Part shown: piece after piece, positions 37,371 to 46,876 of the stretch
Layout of the letters: each line of letters opens with the position of its first letter
Numbering within the stretch: the first letter of the stretch is position 1
NCBI RefSeq assembly: GCF_029027585.1
Contig: NZ_CP093397.1
Span: forward strand, 992,001-1,056,000
DNA length: 64,000 nucleotides
Source: Sulfurimonas sp.
Lineage (GTDB): Bacteria > Campylobacterota > Campylobacteria > Campylobacterales > Sulfurimonadaceae
Direction: 5' to 3'
Notes under the pieces: model-generated
The model's input: only the letters and a program-made list of their open reading frames with translations
What the model was told of the DNA's origin: nothing
Databases searched by the model: none
Made by a program: the position numbers and the translations under genes

Positions 37371-38006
37371 TTAAATAATTTTTTTGACAAAAACATGATG
37401 ATAAACAGTTTCTTTCTTCATATTTATCTTCAACAAAAGTATTTTTTTTAGTTCTCGAACAACTTCATTAAATACGTGCGTTTCATCACCCAACTCAATA
37501 TTTGGGTTATCTACTATTATTTTTTCTAAAAAATCAAATAAAATTGCTTCTGATGTATTTTTTATTGTAAACATTTTTTTCTGTCTATCAAAATTATCCC
37601 AATTTACTTTAAGGTCATTTATATCTTGAAAATATTTATCTTGCATTGTTAATTTATCAGTCCAATAAATTGGATTATCCTTAGTAATCCAAATGTCTAA
37701 TTTATCTTCTAATAAAAATTCTATATTAAATTTAAATACAATAGGGCCATAAAGGTTTTGTCTTGGAAAGTATCCATGTAAATCCATTGTATCAATAAAT
37801 ATATCCTCCCACACATCAAATTTTTCATCTTTATCATCTGAACATTGTATCGTTTGTTTTAATCCAAGTTTTTCAACTAAACCTCTTGACATTAAACCAT
37901 TATTTTCTATAAAGGTTAAAGATGTAGTTAAAGTATTTGCATGAAAAAAATGAGTTATCTCTTTTTCATGCAAAAATTCATATAGTTTTATATTATCTAT
38001 CTTCAT
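37371..38006 (-). CDS. unrecognised 211-residue protein, possible ADP-ribosyltransferase-like fold
   Basis: No family is recognised with confidence. The N-terminal part has a conserved look: THFFHANTLTTSLTFIENN then GLMSRG, later DLHGYFPRQNLYGPIVFKF and KDNPIYWTD. A His near the start, then an Ile-x-x-x-Gly-Leu step and a late Tyr-Gly-Pro-Ile-x-Phe strand, recall DarT-like ART toxins, but this is only a pattern resemblance. It is 11 bases after the dGTPase-like gene 2 and 49 before DUF2779, so it belongs to the same transcript. Confidence 0.6.
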   Translation of the reverse strand: MKIDNIKLYEFLHEKEITHFFHANTLTTSLTFIENNGLMSRGLVEKLGLKQTIQCSDDKDEKFDVWEDIFIDTMDLHGYFPRQNLYGPIVFKFNIEFLLEDKLDIWITKDNPIYWTDKLTMQDKYFQDINDLKVNWDNFDRQKKMFTIKNTSEAILFDFLEKIIVDNPNIELGDETHVFNEVVRELKKILLLKINMKKETVYHHVFVKKII

Positions 38007-38017
38007 GTTAATCCCTT

Positions 38018-39490
38018 TTATTTTATTCCTGTTAATAATTGATACTCTGCTATTGTATATTCATCTGTCATACCAGTTATAAAATCAATCAATAATCTTG
38101 TTCTGTAATACCATTCATAAATATTAAATTCTATTTGTGTTAGGTTTTTTTCTTCTAATTTCGCTAAAGATTTTACATATGCATTAATATGTTTATTTGA
38201 TAATCTTCTAAATAATCTAGAAGTTGAAGCAAAATCATTTTTTTCATCATTAAGAATCAACTTAAAATCATCATATTTTATTGACAATATTTCTCTATAA
38301 CATGTGAATAAACCTTTAATCACTGATTTACCTTTTAATTCTAAAGCTTCAACTTCTGAGTTTTTAAATACATATTTGGTTGCAACATTCTTAAGCACTT
38401 TTAATGCTGTATCATATTTAGAGTTATTACCCTCTAATAAAGCTTTATTATAAGTTCCATTAAATATCTTATTATGGTTTTGAATGAAAACATCTGAAGC
38501 AAAATCAACAAGTTCATTTGCCAATGTAACTCTAAAACTTACAATAAATTTATTAACTTTAATGTACTTTTCTTTTTTTGCTTCATTGTACTTTTTATAA
38601 GCAATTTCTTTTATATACTGACCATCTTCATTTTTTTCTTCTATGAGTTTATCGGCTTCATTTATAATACTTTCATATAACTTTTTTAAGGATAAAATCC
38701 CCTTATCAACAGCATCTTCTAAATCTGCAATACCATAAGATATATCATCAGCTGCTTCCATTATATAAGTTAATGGAAATCTACATCCTTCATTAATATT
38801 TAATTCATTTATTAATTCTTTTATAAATTCTTCTTCACTAAAGAAGTATCCTGGCTTCTTCTTTAAGTAACTATAAGGACTTTGTTCATCAGGTTTATCT
38901 TCATAAGCAGCACGTGTATATTTCAAAATTGAAGCAGTTTGAGAAAAAGTCAAATTTAAATCTTGTAAAGTATGCACAATTCTAATTCCTTGAGCATTAC
39001 CTTCAAAATTTGAAATATCTTTATGCAATAATTCTGTTAGTTCTGTAAGTTCTCTTGGAATATTTCCTACAGAATCATTGAAACATTTTTCAATATTTTC
39101 TTTCATCCATTCATTAATTGCTAATTCCCCAAAATGACCAAAAGGTGGATTACCGATATCATGCATTAAGCTTGCCATCTCAGATGTTGAAACAAATGCA
39201 TGTTCTAATCCATTTAGTTTATAGTCATTTATCTTATTTTCTTTTTCAAGTTTTCCTAATATACTTCTAGCAAGGTATCTAGCATTTTGTTGTACTTCAA
39301 GGGAATGAGTTAGTCTACTTCTAACTGCCGCATTTATTTCTAGTGGGAAAACTTGAGTCTTTTGTTGTAGTCGTCTAATAGCAGGTGAATTTACAATTCT
39401 TCCACGATTACTTTCCGTTGCCCAATCAATATTAGTATCAATGTTTCTTTCTTTTTTTACACATGTTATTTTCGTACTATAATCTATCAT
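38018..39490 (-). CDS. dGTPase-like HD triphosphohydrolase 2
   Basis: 490 residues from the second ATG, which AAAGG precedes at a proper distance; the first ATG touches that site. HD residues are in RSRLTHSLEVQQ and LMHDIGNPPFGHFGELA, with MEAADDISYGIADLED later. It is clearly related to the other dGTPase-like protein in this block yet well diverged, so the two may differ in nucleotide or effector. It lies 57 bases after sbcC. Confidence 0.88.
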   Translation of the reverse strand: MIDYSTKITCVKKERNIDTNIDWATESNRGRIVNSPAIRRLQQKTQVFPLEINAAVRSRLTHSLEVQQNARYLARSILGKLEKENKINDYKLNGLEHAFVSTSEMASLMHDIGNPPFGHFGELAINEWMKENIEKCFNDSVGNIPRELTELTELLHKDISNFEGNAQGIRIVHTLQDLNLTFSQTASILKYTRAAYEDKPDEQSPYSYLKKKPGYFFSEEEFIKELINELNINEGCRFPLTYIMEAADDISYGIADLEDAVDKGILSLKKLYESIINEADKLIEEKNEDGQYIKEIAYKKYNEAKKEKYIKVNKFIVSFRVTLANELVDFASDVFIQNHNKIFNGTYNKALLEGNNSKYDTALKVLKNVATKYVFKNSEVEALELKGKSVIKGLFTCYREILSIKYDDFKLILNDEKNDFASTSRLFRRLSNKHINAYVKSLAKLEEKNLTQIEFNIYEWYYRTRLLIDFITGMTDEYTIAEYQLLTGIK

Positions 39491-39547
39491 CCATATCATC
39501 CTTTCAATTTTATAATTCTATAACCCATTCAAACATCTCTTTAGTTT

Positions 39548-42500
39548 TCATTTATCAATCTCAACAAAACTAGTCCCATCCCCATTAGGAATAACCCTTA
39601 TCTGTAAAGGTATCCGCTCTTTCAACGCTTCCACATGTGAGATAACACCAACCATTTTTCCACCACTTTGTAAGAGGTTAAGCGCATTCAGTGCTGTCTC
39701 TAAACTCTCTTCGTCAAGTGTCCCAAAGCCTTCATCTAAAAAGAGAGAATCTATGGCTATTTTTTGGCTTGCGAGTTCTGATAAGCCAAGTGCTAATGCA
39801 AGACTTACTATAAAGCTTTCTCCACCAGATAAAGTACTTACAGGGCGAACTACATTCCCTTGGTAAGCATCTATTATCTCAAGTTCTAAAAGTTTGTCTT
39901 GGTTTCTAGCTAGTGTGTATCGAGAACTCAGTAGTATTAAGTGCTGATTTGCTAGGTTTATAAGTTGGTCTAGAGTTATGCCTTGTGCAAACTTTTTAAA
40001 CTTTGTCCCATCTGCTGATCCTACAAGTTCATTTAGTTTTACCCAGACTTTAAAAGACTCTCTTTTCTTTTGTAGAGATACTATTCGCTCTTTATGTTTA
40101 TCGCTATTTTCTTGGTTAAGTTCTAACTCTTTTTTGTCACTTCCTATACTCTCTTGTAAGGCATCTATTTTTTGTCCTAATAATGCTTGTAAAATTTCTA
40201 GTTCTTCTATTGGTTTATCACTTAGAGGTTCTTTCTCGTGTTCTTTCAGTTTTTCTATTGTTTGTGTTTTAAGAGTTTGCGTTTGTTTATATCTATCTTC
40301 TATTGTTTTACATACAATAGATAATTCTTCCCTCTCATTTGTATCAAGCATTGCATTTTGAAATTCTTTGGTGTCTTTAAAGTTGTTTTGCTTGTATAGT
40401 TCTTCTAGTTCAGCTTTTAATATATATAGCTTTTTTTCATCTTCTACTATTTTTATATCTAAACTTTTTTTATTGGCTAATCGCTCTTCGCTCTTTACTT
40501 TACATTCATTTAGAGCATTTTTACAGAGCTGTTCTCTCTCTAAAGCCATTTTATACTTAGCAGTAATCTCTTGTTCATGAACATCTAAATCAGCTACATT
40601 AAGTATCTCTATTCGCTTAGAAGACAACTCACTAAGGTTTAGCTTCAACTCTTTTAAATTTGATTCTGCTGTTTCTATCTCTTTAGTTATTAAAGCAACT
40701 TTCGTTTCGCTCTCTTTTTTACTTACATTGCATCTATTTAACTCTGACTCTAATTCTGTTAAAGCCTCTACTGTTTCTACATAAAGCCCTTTTCTATCCA
40801 CTAAATCTGCATACTGAGTATCTATTTTTTCTAAATCTAGTTTTAGTCCAAACTCTTCTACATGAAATTCTAAAGTTTTTATAAATTCGTTAATTTTTAA
40901 TTCATTAGATTTTAGAGCTAAAATCAACTGCTCTTTTTCACTGCTAAGTTTCTCTAAAACACTTTTTATCTCGTTTAGTAATTTCTCTTGTGTTTGAAGC
41001 TCTCTACTAGTACTATCTCTCTGTTTTAAAAATTCATCTTTTTTAATACGGTTTTGCTTTACAACATCGAGTTTTTTAGCAAGTTCTTCCTCTTTTTCTT
41101 TGAGTTCAATTTTACTATCATTCGTAGGTTCAAAAGAGTATTTTTTAAAGAGATTTTTAAGAGTGCCTATCTCTTGTTCTAACTTTTGAATTTCAAGTTT
41201 TGATGTCTCTTGTTTTGTTTGTGCAACACCTATTCGTAATTCTAACTCTTTAAGAGCCTTCTCTTGATTGTCTAACTCTTTAACTTGGCTTACTATCATC
41301 TCTTTAGTTTTATCTATCTGAGTTTCATCTAAAGCATTTATAAATGGGTGTTCAAGAGAACCACATAGTAAGCATGCTTCACCATCAACAAGATTATTTC
41401 TATCTTCTTCATATTTTTTAAGGAGTTGCTCTTTTTCTTGTTTTTCTCGAAGTGTCCCTATATGCTTTTTGATTTCATTTATATGTTGCTCGGACACTTT
41501 TTGAGTCTCCCTAAGGGAGTTTACTAAATCACTATTTTTTTCATACTCTTTAAACTCTTCATCTTTATTTTGAACTACCTTAGTATAACTCTCTAATGTT
41601 CTCACTAGAGTTTGTGTCTCATCTAAAGTTTTTTTAGCACTCTCTTCTATTTTAAAGTCATCAAGAGTGTTTTGTTCTAATGTTGTATATGTAAGTTCTA
41701 TATCTTTAAAAATGACAGATAACTTATCAACTTCTTCTTTTTTATGATTATAATTTGTCTCTTGAGTAAGAAGTGTACTACTAGAAGCTTCCAGCATATT
41801 CTGATTATCAGTAAAGCTTTTTTTCTCTTTTTTATACTCTTGGATATTCTGTTCTATTATCCCAATAACCGATACCAATTTTTCATCTTTATTATTAGCA
41901 AATAAATAAGCCTTTTTAATATCTACTTGTTTTTGGATATCGTCATACTCTTTAACAATTGAATTTAAAGTATCTACTATCTGCGTTAAATCATCTTTCT
42001 TACTCTTTAGTAAACTCTCTTCTTTAGTAAGGTTTAATTGAGTCTCTTTCTCTTGTGTCTGAATCTCACGAGCTTTTTTTAGCTTCTGATTTTGTGCTTC
42101 AAATTCAGCATTATCTTTTTCAAACTCCTTTTTTAAAGTAGAGTACTCTTTATCCTTATTTTTTATCTCTTTATCAAGAAGAGTGAGTTCTTGAGTGAGT
42201 TTTGTGGATGTAGCCTTATCTGTAGTAACACTCTTTTGAAGTTGAGTGTAAGATGTAAAAGTAGAAGAGACATTAAGTGCTCTGTTTGCTAAAGCCAATT
42301 TTTCAAAAAAGTTTTTATGTTCCTCTTTTGACTTTGTAGCTTCTTTAAACTCATCTTCATACTTTTTACTCTCCTTTGTAAGTTCTGAGAGTTTTTCTAG
42401 CCAATTTAGTGCTACTGTAAGTTTTTTCAGCTCTTCATCGCTCCCTCTTTTTTGGACAATGTTTTTGCTAAGTTGTTGCTGCTTTACTTCAACAACTTCT

Positions 42501-43129
42501 GGTTCTAAAAGTTCTATAGATTCTAAAATTTTTTGGTCAGAATCCATCTCTTGTTGATAGTTGCGATGCTTTTCAAAAATAGCTTTTGAAATTTCTGCAT
42601 AAATTTGTGTTCCTGTTATCTTTTCAAGTAGTGCTGAACGCTCTTTTTCATCTGCTTTTAAAAAGGCATCAAACCCACCTTGAGCAAGTAGCATAGACTG
42701 AGTGAAACGACCAAAATCTAAACCAGATAGTTCTTCTATTTTTTTAGGTACTTCTTTTGATTTTAAAGGTAAAATTTTATCTTCTTCTAAATCAACAAGT
42801 TCCATCTTAGCCGTTTGAAATGCACCATCATGCTTTTTTCGTGCTCTTTTTTGTGTCCATGATGAACGATATACTTTACCTCTTATCTCAAAATTAACTT
42901 CACAAAAAGCCTCACCTGAGTGTCGTAACATTAAGTCATTTGGATTTTTTAGTCTTGCTGTTCGTCCATATAAAGCACAAGAGATGATGTCAAGTATAGT
43001 ACTTTTTCCAGAGCCAGTTGGTCCTGTTATAGCAAAAAGAGCACTATCCTTTGTAAGCTCTGCAAAGTTAATCTCTGTTGTACCTTTTAGAGAGTTAATA
43101 TTGAGAGATTTTATTGAGAGTATTTTCAT
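39548..43129 (-). CDS. sbcC: exonuclease subunit SbcC
   Basis: 1193 residues. Walker A is GPTGSGKSTILDI at about residues 35-47, followed by two long coiled coils joined by a zinc hook (ACLLCGSLEHPF). At the C-terminus are the signature STLSGGESFIVSL and Walker B IDSLFLDEGFGTLDEES. With SbcD it cuts hairpins and blocked DNA ends. It lies inside the island with defence genes, so it may be a mobile copy rather than the chromosomal one. Confidence 0.95.
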   Translation of the reverse strand: MKILSIKSLNINSLKGTTEINFAELTKDSALFAITGPTGSGKSTILDIISCALYGRTARLKNPNDLMLRHSGEAFCEVNFEIRGKVYRSSWTQKRARKKHDGAFQTAKMELVDLEEDKILPLKSKEVPKKIEELSGLDFGRFTQSMLLAQGGFDAFLKADEKERSALLEKITGTQIYAEISKAIFEKHRNYQQEMDSDQKILESIELLEPEVVEVKQQQLSKNIVQKRGSDEELKKLTVALNWLEKLSELTKESKKYEDEFKEATKSKEEHKNFFEKLALANRALNVSSTFTSYTQLQKSVTTDKATSTKLTQELTLLDKEIKNKDKEYSTLKKEFEKDNAEFEAQNQKLKKAREIQTQEKETQLNLTKEESLLKSKKDDLTQIVDTLNSIVKEYDDIQKQVDIKKAYLFANNKDEKLVSVIGIIEQNIQEYKKEKKSFTDNQNMLEASSSTLLTQETNYNHKKEEVDKLSVIFKDIELTYTTLEQNTLDDFKIEESAKKTLDETQTLVRTLESYTKVVQNKDEEFKEYEKNSDLVNSLRETQKVSEQHINEIKKHIGTLREKQEKEQLLKKYEEDRNNLVDGEACLLCGSLEHPFINALDETQIDKTKEMIVSQVKELDNQEKALKELELRIGVAQTKQETSKLEIQKLEQEIGTLKNLFKKYSFEPTNDSKIELKEKEEELAKKLDVVKQNRIKKDEFLKQRDSTSRELQTQEKLLNEIKSVLEKLSSEKEQLILALKSNELKINEFIKTLEFHVEEFGLKLDLEKIDTQYADLVDRKGLYVETVEALTELESELNRCNVSKKESETKVALITKEIETAESNLKELKLNLSELSSKRIEILNVADLDVHEQEITAKYKMALEREQLCKNALNECKVKSEERLANKKSLDIKIVEDEKKLYILKAELEELYKQNNFKDTKEFQNAMLDTNEREELSIVCKTIEDRYKQTQTLKTQTIEKLKEHEKEPLSDKPIEELEILQALLGQKIDALQESIGSDKKELELNQENSDKHKERIVSLQKKRESFKVWVKLNELVGSADGTKFKKFAQGITLDQLINLANQHLILLSSRYTLARNQDKLLELEIIDAYQGNVVRPVSTLSGGESFIVSLALALGLSELASQKIAIDSLFLDEGFGTLDEESLETALNALNLLQSGGKMVGVISHVEALKERIPLQIRVIPNGDGTSFVEIDK

Positions 43130-44313
43130 GAGTTTTGAACCTCACTCACAATTTGTTTAAAGTTAACTACAAGCTCTTTTACAAAATCTTCATCTTCTAA
43201 GGCATCTTTTTCCATACGGCGTTCAAATACATCTAAGGGATTTAACTCATCAAGACTTATGACATCAAAGTCTTCTGCATGGAGTATTTTTTCTGTTTTA
43301 TCTATCTTTACCGCTAAAAGTATAAGCTCTAACTCTTCTGCCTTATCTCTAATGACTTGATTCGCATGGAAAGGATTTTCATCATTAAGATGTAATTCTA
43401 TCCAAGTGCTTTTATCTTCAACACTCTCAAATTCTTTTAAAATGGATGTAACATTTCCACGAAGAACTAATAAAGGTCTACAAAGTGGTATATCTAACTC
43501 AGTAACTGTCATGATTTTATTTTCAAACTTTACAATATTTACTTTCTTTTGTGATGTTGATTCACTAAAACTCAAAGGTATAGGAGAACCACAGTATCGC
43601 ACATGCTCACATCCGACTTTTTGGTTAATGTGGAGATGTCCCAATGCCACATAATCAAAATGTTTACCTAAAAAATCACTATCTATATCTAGTGTACCAC
43701 CTATATATATTTCTCTCTCAGATTCACTTGTTTTACTACCCACAGTTGTTAAGTGTCCAGTAGCTATGATTGGGATATCTTTTTCGATTGAAAGCTTTAA
43801 AGCCTCCTTATAAACATTATCATAATGCTCTTTTATCCCTTGGGTAAATGAGGACTCTTTATCATTCATAGTTTCAGCACTTACTGATTGACGAACTACA
43901 TAATCTCGTAAGTATGGAACTGCACAAACAATCCCCTCAAGTTTCTCTTTATTGAAAATTTCAATTACTTCATTCTCATTTTCATCACCACTTGTAATGA
44001 CATGAATATTTAGTGCTTGAAGCAGTTGTTTAGGAGCTTTTAAAGTAGCAATAGAATCATGATTACCAGCTGTAATAATAATATTTTCACATGAAGATAA
44101 AGAAAGTTCTGTAAGAAAATTATAGTAGAGTTCTAGTGCATAGTTAGGTGGTGTACCTGTATCAAAAATATCACCTGCAACAATAAGAGTATCAATCTCC
44201 TCAGATGCAATAGTTACAAGTAACCAATCTAAAAATACCTGATGTTCCTCTTGGCGACTTTTACCCATAAAGCTTTGACCTAAATGCCAATCTGATGTAT
44301 GAAGAATTTTCAT
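43126..44313 (-). CDS. sbcD: exonuclease subunit SbcD
   Basis: 395 residues. The Mre11-type phosphoesterase motifs are all present: TSDWHLGQ, VAGDIFDTGTPP, TAGNHDS and a late GHLH. It overlaps sbcC by four bases (ATGA), so the two are translated together. First gene of the long co-directional defence block; repeat copy 3 lies just upstream. Confidence 0.96.
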   Translation of the reverse strand: MKILHTSDWHLGQSFMGKSRQEEHQVFLDWLLVTIASEEIDTLIVAGDIFDTGTPPNYALELYYNFLTELSLSSCENIIITAGNHDSIATLKAPKQLLQALNIHVITSGDENENEVIEIFNKEKLEGIVCAVPYLRDYVVRQSVSAETMNDKESSFTQGIKEHYDNVYKEALKLSIEKDIPIIATGHLTTVGSKTSESEREIYIGGTLDIDSDFLGKHFDYVALGHLHINQKVGCEHVRYCGSPIPLSFSESTSQKKVNIVKFENKIMTVTELDIPLCRPLLVLRGNVTSILKEFESVEDKSTWIELHLNDENPFHANQVIRDKAEELELILLAVKIDKTEKILHAEDFDVISLDELNPLDVFERRMEKDALEDEDFVKELVVNFKQIVSEVQNS

Positions 44314-44427
44314 TCTAAGTTGAATCCTTGATAAACTAAATATTTTAAATTATATTTGTAAATGCTATCACTATAAGAATTAAATATTGCTTGGTACCTT
44401 CTATAATTTATCTTTTAACATCATAAG

Positions 44428-44445
44428 CTAGGTTAATCAAGTCCC
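44428..44445 (+). repeat. dispersed island repeat, copy 3
   Basis: CTAGGTTAATCAAGTCCC, one A shorter than copies 1 and 2. It lies between the sbcD start and the end of the next minus-strand gene. Confidence 0.65.
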
Positions 44446-44467
44446 ACTAACAAAAAGAATTTTTACT

Positions 44468-44926
44468 TCAAATTTTTGATACAACATAATTATTATGATG
44501 AATATATTTTAAATTATCTCTCTCTGCCTTGTATTTATAAATATAAAAAGATGATTTCTCTCTTTCTAATTCGCAATATATTTCAACCTCATACTCCTTG
44601 ATATAGTTATGAAAATATTGGGATAGTACACTATTGATAAGAGCTTTTTCATTAGCATGTTCATCACTTCCTTTTCTGTAAATCTCTGATTTTATTTCAT
44701 CATAAACTATATCTATATCTCTTACTAACCATGTATCAAAAAAGCTACTCAATATTAAAAAAGAGATTAATTGTTCTTTAGATACATATTTAACTTTTGT
44801 TGAGAGACCAAGTTTTATTTTAGTACTAATATTATCAGAGTCATTATATGTATCATAATACAATATTTCTACATTATGCAACTCAAATATTTTCAAATAA
44901 TCCAACATCAAATTACTATCATCCAT
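44468..44926 (-). CDS. hypothetical island protein
   Basis: 152 residues, acidic, with many Tyr and Glu, no signal peptide and no membrane helix. No family is recognised. It is the last of four minus-strand genes between repeat copies 3 and 4 and stands about 100 bases from its neighbour. Confidence 0.5.
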   Translation of the reverse strand: MDDSNLMLDYLKIFELHNVEILYYDTYNDSDNISTKIKLGLSTKVKYVSKEQLISFLILSSFFDTWLVRDIDIVYDEIKSEIYRKGSDEHANEKALINSVLSQYFHNYIKEYEVEIYCELEREKSSFYIYKYKAERDNLKYIHHNNYVVSKI

Positions 44927-45029
44927 AAGTACTTTACTCCTCTTTGATTATAAAGATTAAATTAGTATAACAAATAAAATTTCTAAGATTAATAAGTATG
45001 GCAATATGTAATATTTTATCTACTGTCTA

Positions 45030-45725
45030 TCAAATTTCATATTTTCTTCTTTCTGCATTTGTTATTTCTCTAGCTCTATGTTTTGTACACAGTCCATTAT
45101 CATTAACTTTATTTTTATCAATAAATCTCCATAATTTGTTATACTCATTTTTATTCTTTATAAAATTCACTTTCATATTTTTAATTGTAGCCTTACTAAT
45201 TCGATTGTTATATCTCATTTTATGCATATTTTTTGATAATAGTTTAAGTCTATTGTCTATTTGTTTAAATCGTATACTAGAAAAATATTTTACTGACTTT
45301 ATAGCTTCTAAGTCTTCATCAGACAGCAAACAATTACTATTTATTGAATGGATAATATCTTCAGCAAATATTTTAAAGTCTTTTATTGATTTTGATGCTG
45401 AAAATATAAGTATTTTTTCAAAATCACTTCCATGTGCAATTGACTTATCTGCATGAAAAATATGTTTCCAGTAATCATATGGAACGGCATCTCTATTTAT
45501 GCCTATTTCTCTTTTAACATAATTTTTACAACTATCATCAAAACATATTTTATTATGCTCAGATATGTAAAATCCGTATTGGTTTAGATTTGTCATATTT
45601 AACTGATGCTCTTCTTCCTTTATTTTCTTAAAATATTTATTTTTCTGAACTCCTTTATAATATTCCATAGAAACAGAGATAACTGTAATAAGAATAATTA
45701 GGGTTAATATAATCCTTTTAATCAT
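45030..45725 (-). CDS. hypothetical membrane-anchored protein
   Basis: 231 residues with one N-terminal membrane helix (RIILTLIILITVISVSM) and a basic, helical extracytoplasmic part with two Cys (KICFDDSCKN), which could form a disulfide. The start overlaps the stop of the preceding gene by one base, so it belongs to the barrel operon. No family recognised. Confidence 0.6.
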   Translation of the reverse strand: MIKRIILTLIILITVISVSMEYYKGVQKNKYFKKIKEEEHQLNMTNLNQYGFYISEHNKICFDDSCKNYVKREIGINRDAVPYDYWKHIFHADKSIAHGSDFEKILIFSASKSIKDFKIFAEDIIHSINSNCLLSDEDLEAIKSVKYFSSIRFKQIDNRLKLLSKNMHKMRYNNRISKATIKNMKVNFIKNKNEYNKLWRFIDKNKVNDNGLCTKHRAREITNAERRKYEI

Positions 45726-46219
45726 TAATATGGCTTATTTACCGTTTTAATAGATGTTTTCGCAACTTTCTTCTTAGTTTCACCTTTTAGATATTTTTCA
45801 AACCATTCGTTTACTTCATTAGTTGCATGTAAAGTTACAATTACTTTTTCTTCATCTAGTAGGTCAAATAATGGTTCTAGTTCTTTTATTACTTCAGCTG
45901 TAGAAATACCTTTAAAAATAATTATCTTTTTTTCATCTTTAAATTTGAGTGTCAAGTTTTTAAATCCATAATGTATAAATTCCAAAGACTTAATAAGATA
46001 TTTTTGTTGATGTCCTCCAATGGAAATTATAAAGTTATCTTTATCTGTGCCAAGCAAAGTACCATTCTTATAAGTAACCTTGTCATATAGTACAAATGGA
46101 AGAAGAATAGTGTATCCAATCATCCAACCTATCAAAGAACCAACACCGTACATAGCATCATCTTTGGAACTTCTTAAGTCATAATTGCCATCACTATCTT
46201 TATATGCTTTATACGACAT
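45725..46219 (-). CDS. hypothetical protein with one membrane segment
   Basis: 164 residues. A helix with small residues (YGVGSLIGWMIGYTILLPFV) is followed by a globular part with GTLLGTDKDNFIISIGGHQQ, resembling a PH-like beta domain. It is one base after the outer-membrane gene and one base overlapping the following gene. The tail is rich in Lys. Function unknown. Confidence 0.55.
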   Translation of the reverse strand: MSYKAYKDSDGNYDLRSSKDDAMYGVGSLIGWMIGYTILLPFVLYDKVTYKNGTLLGTDKDNFIISIGGHQQKYLIKSLEFIHYGFKNLTLKFKDEKKIIIFKGISTAEVIKELEPLFDLLDEEKVIVTLHATNEVNEWFEKYLKGETKKKVAKTSIKTVNKPY

Positions 46220-46220
46220 T

Positions 46221-46781
46221 TTAAAATCCTAAAGATACTTGCATAAATATCAAGTCCGTACCTGCTGTACCACTTGCACTATCATCAGCAGGAATATAAG
46301 AGAAGTTAGCTTTAATTAAATAATCTTCACTCAACTTGTAACCAAAGCCAATATTAGCTGTTGGAGTAAAATATTGGTCTCTTGTTTCAAAATCCCAATC
46401 AACACCACTAAGCATTGCACCTGCAACATTAACTTCCCACATAAAGTTAGTATCGTCAATGTAATTTCTATATCTTATCCCTGCTCCTGCAAAGTAAAAA
46501 GGATAATCAGCACAATCTTGAAAATAACCTACAGCAACAATAGGAGAAAAACCCTCTTCTGAGATGTTATCTCTAAAATCATAAGTTACACCGATGCCAG
46601 GATTGAAAACCCATTGCCCTTGACTGTCTAACCTTCTTGGAGCTTCTGCATAAGCTTGTGTTGCATCTAAATGATAACTAAGACCATAAACATCTATATC
46701 TATCTCTCCTGCATTTGCTCCACTAACTACTATAAAAATGGAAATCAACAATATCTTTTTTATTCTTTTTATTATGTACAT
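46221..46781 (-). CDS. outer-membrane beta-barrel protein (PagP/OmpW-size)
   Basis: 186 residues. A signal peptide ending SGANA precedes alternating strands with aromatic ends, such as VYGLSYHLD, PGIGVTYDF and YFAGAGIRYRN, and the chain ends in Phe (LIFMQVSLGF), the usual barrel-assembly signal. The opening strand and size resemble PagP-like lipid A modifying proteins, but the catalytic residues cannot be confirmed. It heads a three-gene operon and is divergent from an XRE regulator. Confidence 0.7.
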   Translation of the reverse strand: MYIIKRIKKILLISIFIVVSGANAGEIDIDVYGLSYHLDATQAYAEAPRRLDSQGQWVFNPGIGVTYDFRDNISEEGFSPIVAVGYFQDCADYPFYFAGAGIRYRNYIDDTNFMWEVNVAGAMLSGVDWDFETRDQYFTPTANIGFGYKLSEDYLIKANFSYIPADDSASGTAGTDLIFMQVSLGF

Positions 46782-46803
46782 TTTAACCTCTAATAATCAT
46801 TTT

Positions 46804-46821
46804 AACTAACTATAGTTAGTT
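46804..46821. promoter_or_regulatory. 18-bp perfect palindrome, likely XRE operator
   Basis: AACTAACTATAGTTAGTT is a perfect palindrome in the divergent space between the barrel operon and the XRE gene. A further half-like TAACTATAGG lies at 46860-46870. The position suggests control of both directions by the XRE protein. Confidence 0.6.
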
Positions 46822-46876
46822 GATAACAAATTCTAATGAAAATATACTTATGGTAAGTTTAACTATAGGTATATTT

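Noticed and set aside
39978..40361. 127-codon plus-strand frame opposite sbcC
   Set aside because: Mirror of the SbcC coiled coil; composition and lack of signals show it is a shadow.
44998..45456. 152-codon hydrophobic plus-strand frame
   Set aside because: It lies opposite a helical Lys-rich gene that is coupled to its neighbours; the minus-strand gene is the better call.
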